DNA of 64,000 nt from Kribbella rubisoli (GCF_004217145.1 NZ_SHKR01000011.1:1054001-1118000); one strand, 5' to 3'. Shown: positions 17,723 through 26,524, counted from the stretch's first letter. The notes: generated by a model not told the origin, from the sequence alone. Program-made: numbers and translations.

Positions 17723-18589
17723 TCAGCGGCTATCCAGGCGTCCTCGGTAGAAGGTCACACGCGCAGCAGGGTGGAATCCGACGGATTGGTAGAGCGTGGC
17801 GGCAGGCGGGGATTCGAAGCCGATTTTGAGGCGGCGAGCGCCTCTGGCTGCTAGGCGTTCGATGCCTGTGGTGAGCATGGCTCGAGCCAGGCCTCGCCGG
17901 TGGTACTCGTCTTCCACTCTCACCGGCTCTACGAGACCAACCTGCGTCACCGGGTCGAACCAGTAGAGCGAGTACGCGACGGCTCGGCCATCGAGCGTCT
18001 CGATGGCGAGGTCGAGCGCTGGGTCGTACGAAGAACATCGCCGAAGGCGCTCGCCAACCTGGTCGCCGTTGCGGTGGCGCATCGGGTGCGGAGTCCCCGG
18101 TCGTTGAGTGCGATCGACGAGAACGAAACCCTCGGGAAGCAGGTCGACCCGCGGTCGTTCGGTGGCATCCATCCAGGCAATGCTTGATCGCTCACCGGCA
18201 ACGAGCCCAGCTCCGTCAACCAGTTCGCGCAGGCGGCGATCGTCATCACGCACAGGAACCCCGAATGAGCCCGCAGCGTGACGCCCGACCTGCACCAACG
18301 CGCCCGCCCAAACCTGATCCACAGAAGGGGTCGTCACGCCCGGGACGATGATCGGGTCACACTGCCAGACATCGTCGGCCCAACTCGTCAACAGAACCCC
18401 GGCCACCGGCACATCACCGTCGACCCAGAACAATTGGTCGATCGCGTCCGACCGGCGCGCCTTCCGGGACCACCACTGCACATCCGCGGCCTCCCACACA
18501 CCGACCCCGCCCTCAGCCAGGCGGACCCGCTGCAACAACGCAGTGGCCAGCGCAAGTGCCTCGCCCCCAGCAACCCTGATCTCCCGCAC
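17723..18589 (-). CDS. GNAT family N-acetyltransferase
   Basis: This 288-residue protein carries a C-terminal GNAT domain. VGLVEPVRVEDEYHRRGLARAML contains the acetyl-CoA loop and RRLKIGFESPPAATLYQSVGF the closing helix. The N-terminal half is an unassigned region (VREIRVAGGEALALATALL and following). The GTG at 18589 lies six bases after a TACGGT -10 hexamer and no ribosome-binding site is present, so it is called as a leaderless start; the frame is open to 18661. The substrate is unknown. Confidence 0.8.
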   Translation of the reverse strand: MREIRVAGGEALALATALLQRVRLAEGGVGVWEAADVQWWSRKARRSDAIDQLFWVDGDVPVAGVLLTSWADDVWQCDPIIVPGVTTPSVDQVWAGALVQVGRHAAGSFGVPVRDDDRRLRELVDGAGLVAGERSSIAWMDATERPRVDLLPEGFVLVDRTQRPGTPHPMRHRNGDQVGERLRRCSSYDPALDLAIETLDGRAVAYSLYWFDPVTQVGLVEPVRVEDEYHRRGLARAMLTTGIERLAARGARRLKIGFESPPAATLYQSVGFHPAARVTFYRGRLDSR

Positions 18590-18746
18590 AGGCAGACCGT
18601 AGCGCGAGCCCCACTGCGACCAATGAGTTCGTGGCGCACTAGCCGTTCGGCTACGAAGCACCCAGCCCCGGGAGGAAAGTCTTCTATGGACGCTGAGTGC
18701 GAACCTGACGATCGCTCCTCCAACGCCTCAGCAACGAGCGGCGGCC

Positions 18747-19868
18747 TCAGAACAGGGGTTGTTGGGTCGGGGGTTCGGGCTGCGGTTGCCGGCGGGGTGG
18801 GGCGCGGAAGCGGCTGGTGGTGGGGTCGGGCTCGCCCCAGCCGGAGTCGGAGATGGAGCCAGGGACCTCGACCACGCCAGTGGGGTGCATGCCGTTGATT
18901 GGTTTGGAGCGGTGGGAGGAGCCTCGGCCGAAGCCGTGTTTGTCGAGGAGGGGGCGGGCTTTGTCTTCGAAGGCTTTGCGGTAGCTGGGGCCGGCGTAGG
19001 AGCCGTGGGCGTAGAGGGATTCGTAGCGGGAGACGAGGTCGGGGTGGTCGCGGGCCAGCCAGGTCATGAACCAGTCTTTGACGCCGGGGCGTAGGTGGAG
19101 GATGAGAGTGGTTACACCGGTGGCGCCGGCTTCGGACAGTTGGCCGAAGAGGTGGTCCAGGTGGTCGACGGAGTCGGTCAGCCACGGGAGGACGGGCGCG
19201 ACCATCACGCCGCACGGGAGGCCGGCGTCGCGGATGGCACGGATCAGGTCCAGGCGGCCGCGGACTGATGGGACACCGGGCTCTAGCCGGCGGCGGAGTT
19301 CTTCGTCGCCCAGAGCCAAGGAAATGCCGATGCCGACTCGCACCTCGGAGGCAGCCGCGGACAGTAGGTCCAGATCCCTGCGGAGCAAGGTGCCCTTGGT
19401 CAAGACCGACAGGGGTGTACCAGACGCGGCGAGGGCATCGATGATGCCGGGCATCAGGCGGTAGCGGCCCTCGGCGCGCTGGTACGGATCGGTATTGGTG
19501 CCCAGGGCAACTTGCTCGTGACTCCAGGACGGGCGGGCGAGTTCACGCCGAAGTACGTCGGCGACATTGGTCTTCACCACGATCTGCCGATCGAAGTCCT
19601 GTCCGGTGTCGAGCTCCAGATACTTGTGGGTCGGTCGGGCGAAGCAATACCGGCAGGCGTGCGTGCAACCGCGATACGGATTGACCGTCCAGTTGAACGG
19701 CAGACCCGTGCCGGGCACCGAGTTCAGCGCCGAGCGCGCGACCACCTCATGGAACGTGATGCCCTGGAACTCCGGCGTCGTCACCGACCGAACCAGGCCC
19801 GCGATCGATCCGAGCCCCGGCAACGTGCCCGGCGTCTCGACGTCCAACTGCTGACCCGCCCATCGCAT
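18747..19868 (-). CDS. Radical SAM protein, Rv2578c/spore-photolyase-like family
   Basis: This 373-residue protein has the cluster motif GCTHACRYCFARPTHKY with Cys68, Cys72 and Cys75 (CX3CX2C), which binds a [4Fe-4S] cluster and S-adenosylmethionine. The following VALGTNTDPYQRAEGRY and LTKGTLLRRDLDLL match the Rv2578c/SplB-like family of actinobacteria. A Gln/Pro-rich tail ends the protein. The ATG at 19868 (MRWAGQQLDVETPG) is preferred over one nine codons upstream because the family starts with MRW. Its reaction is not known. The 5' flank carries the left end of the DR/IR-bounded segment, only 38 bases upstream. Confidence 0.88.
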   Translation of the reverse strand: MRWAGQQLDVETPGTLPGLGSIAGLVRSVTTPEFQGITFHEVVARSALNSVPGTGLPFNWTVNPYRGCTHACRYCFARPTHKYLELDTGQDFDRQIVVKTNVADVLRRELARPSWSHEQVALGTNTDPYQRAEGRYRLMPGIIDALAASGTPLSVLTKGTLLRRDLDLLSAAASEVRVGIGISLALGDEELRRRLEPGVPSVRGRLDLIRAIRDAGLPCGVMVAPVLPWLTDSVDHLDHLFGQLSEAGATGVTTLILHLRPGVKDWFMTWLARDHPDLVSRYESLYAHGSYAGPSYRKAFEDKARPLLDKHGFGRGSSHRSKPINGMHPTGVVEVPGSISDSGWGEPDPTTSRFRAPPRRQPQPEPPTQQPLF

Positions 19869-19906
19869 GCCCAACAGTCGAACACATGTTCCCATGGATG
19901 TCCAAT

Positions 19907-19947
19907 ATTATGTCCGGGCCGATGTCATGTCTCAAGACATCGGTGAC
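19907..19947 (+). repeat. Left direct repeat plus left inverted repeat
   Basis: The direct repeat spans 19907-19923 and the inverted repeat 19924-19947. A second inverted GTTACCGATGTCC-type motif follows at 19961-19972. Confidence 0.9.
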
Positions 19948-20051
19948 GAATCTGTATCAGGACATCGGTAACGCTTCCGGGGCGCTTGGTGGTGACACTT
20001 CTTCGGCCCGGCGTGCAAGACATGTCCTTCCGGATCTGGCTCCCCTCTGTG

Positions 20052-21230
20052 TCAAGAGGCGGCCGGCAGTGGGGTCGTAGGCTGTTGTTCGGCGGGTCCG
20101 GGAAGTGACTTGTCCGAAGAGCCGGCATGGGGATGTGAGCTGGTCACGCTGGAGTCAGTAGACGTTCCCCGGTGTCCTCCCGGGCCCGTCCGTGTCTGTC
20201 TCAGGGCGTCGTTGAGCATCTGGTGGTAGACGATGTCGGACAGGCGTCGCTTCACGCAGCGCATTGCCTCCATGGGTGCCTTGCCGTCGGCCTTCTTGCG
20301 TTCGTAGTAGTCGCGGCCCTGGCTGGGGTTGCGGATCTGGACGCGGGCCATGATGCGTAGCACGCGGTTGATCTGCCGGTTGCCAGCGCGGGAGAGCCGG
20401 TGGCGGACCTGGTCGCCGGAGGAGGCGTCGATGGGTGCGGTGCCGTTCCAGGACGCGAAGTGGGCCTTGGTCGGGAAGCGGGTGATGTCGCCGACCTCCA
20501 CTAGGAGCCGGGCCGCGCCGGAGGGGCCGATGCCGGGCAGGTCCGGCAGCCCGGTGCCGGTGGCTGCGACGAGTTCGGTGAGCTCTTTGTTCGCGGCCTT
20601 CTTGCGCGCGTAGATCCGCTCGAGGTCGCTGATCAGTTCCGCGGCGACCCGTCGGCGGGCCTTGCCTGCGGCGTCGCGTGGTCGGACCTTGGTCAGCAGG
20701 GCCTTGGCTTGGCGTGCGGACAGGTCCTTCTTCGCCCCGCCCGGGATGAGTTCCAACAGCAGCTGGTGGAGCTGGGAGATCATCCGGGTGTGGTCCTCAC
20801 CCAGCGAGCGGCGCCGGTCGACCAGGATCCGCAGGACCGCGAGTTGCTCGTCGTTGACCACCGGACGCAGCCCGGTCATCCGGGTGCCGACCAGCGCGAC
20901 CGAGTGCGCGTCGGTGGCGTCGGTCTTGCGGCCCTGCCCGGTGGCGAAGACGCGTGCCCGTGCCGACAGCTTGGGCGGGACGTCGACGACCTGTTCGCCG
21001 TCGGCGAGCAGCCGGTTCGCGATGTGCTTGCCGATGCCGGCACAGCCCTCGATCGCCCAGACCCGGTCCGGCCACTGCCGGCCGTAGCCGAGCATCGCGG
21101 CGTAGCCGTCACGGTCGGTGCCGAACCGGCCCGCGCCCTGGATGGTCTCCTCGGCGGACATGATCTCGATCGTTGCTGAACGCTTGTGCGGGTCCATGCC
21201 GATGACCACGCGATCCGACATAGATCTCAT
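20052..21230 (-). CDS. IS110-family transposase (DEDD recombinase)
   Basis: This 392-residue protein has an N-terminal RuvC-like DEDD domain. Asp13 (VIGMDPHK), Glu61 (WAIEGCAG), Asp104 and Asp107 (TDATDAHS) form the metal site. The C-terminal domain has LPGIGPSGAARLL, a helix-hairpin-helix, then ASWNGTAPIDASSGDQ, where the family has its catalytic Ser. A Ser/Pro-rich tail closes the protein. The ATG at 21230 has GGAGG eight bases upstream. IS110 enzymes act with a bridge RNA made from a non-coding end of the element. The full-length frame suggests the copy may be intact. Confidence 0.95.
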   Translation of the reverse strand: MRSMSDRVVIGMDPHKRSATIEIMSAEETIQGAGRFGTDRDGYAAMLGYGRQWPDRVWAIEGCAGIGKHIANRLLADGEQVVDVPPKLSARARVFATGQGRKTDATDAHSVALVGTRMTGLRPVVNDEQLAVLRILVDRRRSLGEDHTRMISQLHQLLLELIPGGAKKDLSARQAKALLTKVRPRDAAGKARRRVAAELISDLERIYARKKAANKELTELVAATGTGLPDLPGIGPSGAARLLVEVGDITRFPTKAHFASWNGTAPIDASSGDQVRHRLSRAGNRQINRVLRIMARVQIRNPSQGRDYYERKKADGKAPMEAMRCVKRRLSDIVYHQMLNDALRQTRTGPGGHRGTSTDSSVTSSHPHAGSSDKSLPGPAEQQPTTPLPAAS

Positions 21231-21538
21231 GGAAGTCCTCCGATGCTCGATGCACTACTGGTTATCGAGCCGGGAGGGCAACGCTGCTTCGAGCCACACA
21301 AACCCCTCTTGAGCCTCTCCTGGCCCTAGCGACGCCCGGCCCGCGCAGGCCAAATGAGAGCCACACGACCCGCGTGGGCAGCCGAAATGAGAGCGACAAG
21401 CCGGGCGCCTGGACCGAGCCTCGCCAGGATCGGTCCTAGGAGCAATACAACAAGCAGGCGATGAGCGGTCGTGTCACTTCGGCTCGCCCAGATGGACGCA
21501 ATCTTTGTGTCGGGGCTGCCGCGCGGCGGGAACGGTTC
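21231..21538. other. 308-bp non-coding end of the IS110 element; possible bridge RNA region
   Basis: No gene is seen. The segment lies 5' of the transposase, where IS110-group elements have their long non-coding end and encode the bridge RNA. It contains two related motifs AAATGAGAGC (near 21352 and 21385), separated by a GC-rich stretch. The element boundary is not clear by eye; it may end near 21440. No RNA fold was computed. Confidence 0.45.
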
Positions 21539-22249
21539 CTAGGCAGCGCCGACCTTCCCGGGCATCCGAACCAGCCGTACCCCGGTCACCAGCAGCCACA
21601 CGAGCCAGGCGGCGTAGCCGAGCAGCCCCACGAACAGGATCGGCGAGCCGTCAGCGATCGCGAGGTTGGCCACCCCGGCGGCGATCAGCAGGCCTCCCCC
21701 GGCCACGCCGAGCACACGCTGCCACGGCGCCGCCAGCCGACTCGCATGCGCCGCCAGCGCCGCGCCGATGAAGGTGGTGCCGAGCGCCGACAGCGCCAGA
21801 GCGAATGCTCCTGCATGCAGCTGCCAGACCAGCTCGAACAGCGGGCTCGGCTCGGCGAGACCGCCGGCGGACAATACGACTCCGTCCCACAGAACGGCGT
21901 AGAGCGCGAAGACCGCCGCGAGAGTCGCGCCCGCGGCCACCGCGAGGCGCGACCAGTCGGCGCCCGCACCCCCGCGACGCCCGACCAGCCCGTGGAGACC
22001 GGTCACGAACACGAGCAGCAGCGGCAGGTTCAGCGCCTCTGAGCCGACCGCGATCGCGACCACGCCCCGGTGAACCGCGTGCCAGGCGAGCACCTTCTCG
22101 ATCGGGTCGCCGTAGCCGGGCGCTCGGGCCCAGACGAACACAGCATTCTGAATGACCAACGACGCTACCAACGCGATCGCCGCCGCGCCCACGACCCGCT
22201 CCCCGAACGCAAGGGTCGGGATCGGCCCCCTTTTGTGCGGCGATCTCAT
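21539..22249 (-). CDS. Multi-pass membrane protein, unknown function
   Basis: This 236-residue protein has about six hydrophobic segments (near 18-38, 58-88, 103-127, 140-165, 178-198 and 203-226). The start is well supported: AAGGAG six bases before the ATG. No enzymatic or transporter motif is recognised. It lies inside the direct-repeat-bounded segment between the IS110 transposase and the nucleotidyltransferase-like gene. Codon use is high-GC and Ala-rich like the host, so it is not obviously foreign. Confidence 0.75.
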   Translation of the reverse strand: MRSPHKRGPIPTLAFGERVVGAAAIALVASLVIQNAVFVWARAPGYGDPIEKVLAWHAVHRGVVAIAVGSEALNLPLLLVFVTGLHGLVGRRGGAGADWSRLAVAAGATLAAVFALYAVLWDGVVLSAGGLAEPSPLFELVWQLHAGAFALALSALGTTFIGAALAAHASRLAAPWQRVLGVAGGGLLIAAGVANLAIADGSPILFVGLLGYAAWLVWLLVTGVRLVRMPGKVGAA

Positions 22250-22456
22250 CTCTTACTCCTTCGGGCGCCGTCAGCGGAACCTTGTTCACGGCCACAGCAT
22301 GCGCTTGTGTAGCCGCAATCAACATAGGGATCACCCAGATCTACGCCCGGGCCTACCCTGCCGCTGCTGTGGCGCTACTAAACGCTGACTCGGGAAACGC
22401 ACTCATCTGCCGCATTCCGCGCGGTCGTGCCGATGAGCGCGCAGCGGCCAGGGTCT

Positions 22457-22978
22457 CTAGTGGAAGTTCTCGGGCGGCTGGAGTCCGAAGCGTTCGCACA
22501 GCACAGCGACGTCGTGTCGGTCGACCTCGCGCAACTCGTATCCGGTGTGGTTCTGCAGGGCGAACTCGGGACGTTCGCATCGGACTGAGATACCTGCAAT
22601 CTCACCCTGACCGGAAAGATCATCGCGGGTGAACATGAACGGCGCTTTGAGACTGCCATAGTGAAGTCGGCCGTCGCTCAGAGTCTCGTACAGGTGAAGA
22701 TCTACGCGACGACTGTGGCCGTCATGCAGGACGAAGTTCCAGGGACGGTCGCCGGGCCACGGGTAGATCCGATCGACTCCTTGGTCGGCGAAGGCTGCGA
22801 CGAGACCTTCGAAGTCATCCGCGTCTACCCAGACGTCGAGATCCAGATGTTCCCGAGTCTGTTTCCCGACCAAGGCATCGACAGCCCAACCTCCGCCGAC
22901 GCATGCTGCGACTCCGTACCCTTGCAAGGCAGTCATCAACGTGCGCACCGTTTCCGGCGGCATAGCGTATTCGCTCAC
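22457..22978 (-). CDS. Lincosamide/aminoglycoside nucleotidyltransferase-like protein
   Basis: This 173-residue protein shows the Lnu/aminoglycoside 2''-adenylyltransferase signature: VGGGWAVDALVGKQTREHLDLDVWV with the nucleotidyltransferase GG...W..D and D.D (HLDLDVWV) metal residues, then RVDLHLYE with the third Asp. Members adenylylate lincosamides or aminoglycosides, but many environmental members have no tested drug. The GTG at 22978 is chosen; an ATG five codons downstream (MPPETV) is also possible, and neither has a strong ribosome-binding site. It is the cargo-like gene of the direct-repeat-bounded segment. Confidence 0.75.
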   Translation of the reverse strand: MSEYAMPPETVRTLMTALQGYGVAACVGGGWAVDALVGKQTREHLDLDVWVDADDFEGLVAAFADQGVDRIYPWPGDRPWNFVLHDGHSRRVDLHLYETLSDGRLHYGSLKAPFMFTRDDLSGQGEIAGISVRCERPEFALQNHTGYELREVDRHDVAVLCERFGLQPPENFH

Positions 22979-23435
22979 GCCCCAGAGTCTCAGGCGAGGC
23001 AACTCATTACTGCCGTCCCGCCCATTCGGACATGCTGCGATCAGATCACTGAACTGGCGTCATCAGTGAGGCCGTCTGGCAGGTCGATGCACGGACCTTC
23101 GTCGGTGAGGCACGTCGTACAGCCGACGGGCGCCTTGCGAGCCGTCGTCGTTCTCGCCAACGCTCGAAGAGTCGCGTCACGGGTTCAGGATGCCTGATCG
23201 AAACGTCCTCAACTGCCGCTGAGCGAGCGCGGCCGGTCGGGCTGAGCAGATGCCGTGGTTGGCCATGAGTGTCACCGATGTCTTGAGAGATCGAGTGTCA
23301 CCCATGTCCTGACACAGAGCTGTCACCGATGTCCTGAGACATCACATTATGTCCGGGCCGATCGTCGGATCCTGCCGCCGGTGTTCGTTGCAGGAGTGAG
23401 AGGCGGGTGGCCGCCCGGACAAGGAGTGCTGAGAC
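22979..23435. other. 457-bp gap with right end of the DR/IR segment
   Basis: The left part (22979-23267) shows no supported gene. The right part contains three copies of a GTCACC(G/C)ATGTC motif (23268-23345), then the right 17-bp direct repeat (23346-23362), then the leader of the YCII gene. Confidence 0.6.
23268..23362 (+). repeat. Right end: three subterminal motifs, inverted repeat, direct repeat
   Basis: The motif GTCACC(G/C)ATGTC begins near 23272, 23297 and 23322. The last copy belongs to the 24-bp inverted repeat 23322-23345, followed directly by the 17-bp direct repeat 23346-23362. Confidence 0.88.
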
Positions 23436-23789
23436 ATGAGCCTGTACCTGATCTCGTTCGAGAAGGGTGCGATGGACCACATCCCCGCCGAGGACTTCCC
23501 CGACGTCGGCAAGGCTGCCCACGCGGTGATCCGGGAGAGCAAGGACGCCGGTGTGTATGTCTTCGGCGGCGGGCTGAGCTACGAGGACGGCGACGTGGAG
23601 TGGGGCGTCGTGGCCACTGACGGCAGCGTCACCGACGGCCCGGACCCGGAGGGCAAGGAGCTCGTCGGCGGTCTCACGATCGTCGACGTACCCACCCGTG
23701 CGGCCGCCTTGGAGTGGGCCGCCAAGATCGCGGTCGCCTGCCGCTGCGCGCAGGATGTCCGCAAGTTCGGGGACGACCCGGAGCGTTGA
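23436..23789 (+). CDS. YCII/DGPF-domain protein
   Basis: This 117-residue protein has the YCII-like fold: MSLYLISFEKGAMDHIP at the N-terminus, VYVFGGGLS in the middle and the VTDGPDPEGKELVGGLTIVDVPTRAAALEWA segment that defines the DGPF group. The role of these ferredoxin-like proteins is mostly unknown; some are fused to ECF sigma factors. A GGAG lies ten bases before the ATG. It starts just outside the right direct repeat of the mobile segment. Confidence 0.88.
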   Translation: MSLYLISFEKGAMDHIPAEDFPDVGKAAHAVIRESKDAGVYVFGGGLSYEDGDVEWGVVATDGSVTDGPDPEGKELVGGLTIVDVPTRAAALEWAAKIAVACRCAQDVRKFGDDPER

Positions 23790-23823
23790 TCACCCGGGCT
23801 CGGCGGGTCCGGGTGATCGCAGT

Positions 23824-24657
23824 TCAGCGGAAAGCGTCCGCGTTCGCCGCTGCCCACTCGCGGTAGGTCACCGCGGGCCGGCCGGTGAGTTCGGGCACAG
23901 CGGGCTCGGGCTTCATCGGCCACTCCGCCATCATCCGGAAGCCGTCCAGCAACCATTGCGCCGTCTCCAATCCGATCGCCGGCGCGAGCTCGTCGAGGTA
24001 CTCCTGCGGCGTCTGCTCGACGAACCGGACCTCGCGCCCGATCGCCTCGGCGATCCGCTCGACCTCCTCCGGCGGTGTGAGCGCTTCCGGTCCGCTCATC
24101 ATGATCTTCTGACCGTTGAAGCGTTCGGACAGCAACACGACCCGCGCCACCGCGGCAATATCGCCGAGGTCGATCGGCGTCTGAACGGCCCCGGCGTACG
24201 GCGCTCGCACGACGCTCTCGGCCTTGATCGACGGCGCCCAACCGAGCGTGTTGTTCATGAATTGCCCCGGTCGCAGGAAGGTCCAGTCGAACCCACCCGA
24301 CTCGATCGCACGCTCGATCCGGTAGTAGTGCCACGCCGACGGATCCCCTTGCGCCTCATACTCAGCCGGCTCTCCGGACAGTACGACGACTCGCCGCACA
24401 CCGGCCTCCTGAGCGCAGCGGACGAAGTCGTCGACGTACGCCGGAAGCGGCGCGAGGTAGACCGTGTCGATGCCGGCCAGCGCGGCCGGCAGCGTCGAAG
24501 GCGTCCCGAGATATCCGTGGGCGATCTCCACCCCGTCCGGCAGCGCCGCGCGCGCCGGGTTGTTGGTCAAGGCCCGGACCGCCGCGCCCGCCGACACCAA
24601 CTCGTCCACGAGCAACCGACCCACACTGCCGGTCGCCCCTGTCACCAAGATCGTCAT
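23824..24657 (-). CDS. NmrA-like NAD(P)-binding oxidoreductase
   Basis: This is a 277-residue atypical short-chain dehydrogenase. The dinucleotide motif TGATGSVGRLLVDEL is at the N-terminus, followed by VYLAPLP and the conserved FLRPGQFMNN. The catalytic Tyr region is weak, as in NmrA-type proteins that sense NAD(P) redox state or reduce quinones (QOR2-like). It is divergent from a TetR gene with a palindromic operator between them, so it is likely the repressed target. Confidence 0.85.
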   Translation of the reverse strand: MTILVTGATGSVGRLLVDELVSAGAAVRALTNNPARAALPDGVEIAHGYLGTPSTLPAALAGIDTVYLAPLPAYVDDFVRCAQEAGVRRVVVLSGEPAEYEAQGDPSAWHYYRIERAIESGGFDWTFLRPGQFMNNTLGWAPSIKAESVVRAPYAGAVQTPIDLGDIAAVARVVLLSERFNGQKIMMSGPEALTPPEEVERIAEAIGREVRFVEQTPQEYLDELAPAIGLETAQWLLDGFRMMAEWPMKPEPAVPELTGRPAVTYREWAAANADAFR

Positions 24658-24678
24658 GCCGTTCCTCTCTCACCGACA

Positions 24679-24701
24679 ATTCTCGTAGGGTATACGAGAA
24701 T
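24679..24701. promoter_or_regulatory. TetR operator between the NmrA-like and TetR genes
   Basis: A perfect 9-bp inverted repeat, ATTCTCGTA (24679-24687) and TACGAGAAT (24693-24701), surrounds a 5-base spacer. It sits in the divergent promoter region and has the size typical for TetR dimers. Confidence 0.8.
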
Positions 24702-24727
24702 TCAACCGAGCGCCTATCGTTGTCGGC

Positions 24728-25552
24728 GTGAGCGAGCGGCGAAGCGGTCAGGGTCAGCCAGACAAGACGCTGGCCTTGCTGTGGCGCAACCACCGCCGCC
24801 CCGCGGCCGAACCGCCCGCGAACGACCCGGCCAGACAGCGCGGCGCGGGCCAGGAGCCCGGCGCAGGGCAGCGGCGTGGCGCGGGGAGGCGGCCGTCGCT
24901 CAACGTGGACGACGTCGTGCGGGCAGGCATCCGGCTGGCGGACGAGCAAGGACTCGCGGCGGCGTCGATGGGTGGGCTCGCCAAGGAGCTCGGCGTCGGC
25001 ACGATGACGCTGTACACGTACGTGCCGTCGAAGGACGAGCTGCTTGACCTGATGGTCGACCAGGTCCTCGTCGAACGCGAGCTCCCCGGCCCAGATGCGT
25101 CACGCCCCGAAGACTGGCGCGAGCAGGTGGAGATCTACTCACAGCAGACCCGCGCGATGTTCCAGCAACACCTGTGGCTGTCGCAGGTCTCGACGATCCG
25201 TCCCCCGGTCGGGCCGGGCATGCTGGCCGGCCGCGAGTACCTGTTGTCCGCAGTGCTCGGTCTCGGCCTCAGCGCGACCGAGACGAACACGGCTGCCCTC
25301 GCCATCACGACGTACGTCGACTCCGCGGCTCACCTCGAGGCGGAGAGCCGACTGGTCGAGCGCACCACGGGGCAGACCAACGATGCCTGGTGGTTCGAGC
25401 GGAACGACCTGTGGGAGACGTACTTCGACGTCGACAGGCATCCCGCGATGACGGCGATCTGGCACGCGAAGGGATACGACTCAACTGCCGCCGACTCGTA
25501 CCGTTACGGCCTGGAGCGCCTCCTCGACGGCATCGAGGCCATGAAACCCTAA
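24728..25552 (+). CDS. TetR/AcrR family transcriptional regulator with TetR C-terminal domain
   Basis: The 274-residue protein has a disordered Arg/Gly/Pro-rich head (1-55), a TetR HTH (LADEQGLAAASMGGLAKELGVGTMTLYTYVPSKDELLDLM, about 70-110) and a long ligand domain of the tetracycline-repressor class. The GTG lies seven bases after TATCGT, so it may be leaderless. It probably represses itself and the NmrA-like gene through the 24679-24701 palindrome and is released by a small hydrophobic ligand (inference). Confidence 0.9.
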   Translation: MSERRSGQGQPDKTLALLWRNHRRPAAEPPANDPARQRGAGQEPGAGQRRGAGRRPSLNVDDVVRAGIRLADEQGLAAASMGGLAKELGVGTMTLYTYVPSKDELLDLMVDQVLVERELPGPDASRPEDWREQVEIYSQQTRAMFQQHLWLSQVSTIRPPVGPGMLAGREYLLSAVLGLGLSATETNTAALAITTYVDSAAHLEAESRLVERTTGQTNDAWWFERNDLWETYFDVDRHPAMTAIWHAKGYDSTAADSYRYGLERLLDGIEAMKP

Positions 25553-25561
25553 CGAAAACCC

Positions 25562-26524
25562 TTATAAATCAAGGGAGATCCAGGCCGGATCGTGATCCGT
25601 CCCGTCCCGCGCCAGCTTGCGACGACGACCGATGAACGACCCCGTCAACCGCGGCGCCAGCGCCGCCGACAACCAGATCTGATCGATCAGATCGAACGAC
25701 CGCGGTTGCCCCGACTCCTTGAAGGTCGACGTCCACGCGGGATTCGCCGGCAACTCGACCGTCGTCTGCACAGTGCCCACCTCGGTCGGCGCCATGAGCG
25801 CGCTGACGAGCCCAGCCTTCTCGTAGGCGACCAACGCGGACGAGTCCGGAGTGTCGTTCATGTCGCCGCACAGCAGATACCGCTGACGCGTGCTCATCCG
25901 CGACCCCATGATCCGCACGATCGTCTCGGCCTGCTGCGTCCGCAGGAGTTGCGCCGCCGCCTCGGCCGCAGCCTGGTCCGCCACCTTGAAGTCGACGAAC
26001 TTCGACTTCAGGTGCGTACCGAACACCGTCAGGATCTTCCGCCCGCGCGCGTCCAGGATCTCCGCCTCGACCAGATCACGCGAGAAGATCGGCCGATCCG
26101 GTACGTCGGGATGGAACGTCCGCTGATAGCTCGTCACCCCGCCGAGAGGACGGCGCGACAGCAGCCCGATGTCGATGAACCGCGTCGAGTCGTTGCCGTC
26201 GATCACCATCACGTGCTGATACGTGCCGTTCAGGTGGTCGCGGTTGAACTCCCGCAGTACGTCGACATTCTCGATCTCCTGCACGATCCACACATCGACG
26301 TCCGCGCCGAGCAGACGCTCCGCCACCCGGTTGGTGTCCTCGGGCTTCTTCGCCGTCAGCAGCTTGCCGTTCCCGTCGAGCTGCAGCCGCCGCCGGTGCT
26401 CGTCGTCGAACGTGTACGTCGCCGGCACCGAACTGGTCCCGCTCGCCAGCACGTCGACCGCACCCTCGAAGTTCCACCGGTCGAACAAGTTGTTCAGGTT
26501 GAACGTGCCCACCGTGAGAGCCAT
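25562..26524 (-). CDS. Endonuclease/exonuclease/phosphatase family protein
   Basis: This 320-residue enzyme has the EEP fold. Asn in TFNLNNLFD, Glu in VQEIENVDVL, CGDMNDTPDS with the Asp/Asn pair, and TDHDPAW at the C-terminus are the metal and catalytic residues. FGTHLKSK supplies the conserved His. No signal peptide is present, so it is probably intracellular. The ATG at 26524 is preceded by GGAGG at eight bases; the GTG nine bases upstream overlaps that site and is rejected. The substrate (DNA, phospholipid or phosphoester) is not clear. Confidence 0.85.
   Translation of the reverse strand: MALTVGTFNLNNLFDRWNFEGAVDVLASGTSSVPATYTFDDEHRRRLQLDGNGKLLTAKKPEDTNRVAERLLGADVDVWIVQEIENVDVLREFNRDHLNGTYQHVMVIDGNDSTRFIDIGLLSRRPLGGVTSYQRTFHPDVPDRPIFSRDLVEAEILDARGRKILTVFGTHLKSKFVDFKVADQAAAEAAAQLLRTQQAETIVRIMGSRMSTRQRYLLCGDMNDTPDSSALVAYEKAGLVSALMAPTEVGTVQTTVELPANPAWTSTFKESGQPRSFDLIDQIWLSAALAPRLTGSFIGRRRKLARDGTDHDPAWISLDL

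Larger units (their letters stand above)
19907..23362. mobile_element. 3.46-kb segment bounded by 17-bp direct repeats and 24-bp inverted repeats
   Basis: The 17-mer ATTATGTCCGGGCCGAT occurs at 19907-19923 and 23346-23362. Immediately inside each copy is a 24-bp inverted repeat (19924-19947 and 23322-23345, 22 of 24 positions matching). Further inward, both ends hold extra copies of the motif GTCACCGATGTC (one more on the left, two more on the right). This is transposon-like: direct repeat, terminal inverted repeat, subterminal sites. It carries an IS110-family transposase, a membrane protein and a nucleotidyltransferase-like gene, but no DDE transposase to match the ends, so it would be non-autonomous or a remnant. 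Confidence 0.7.

Noticed and set aside
22661..23197. 178-codon plus-strand frame in the mobile segment
   Set aside because: It is mostly antisense to the nucleotidyltransferase-like gene and has no motif.
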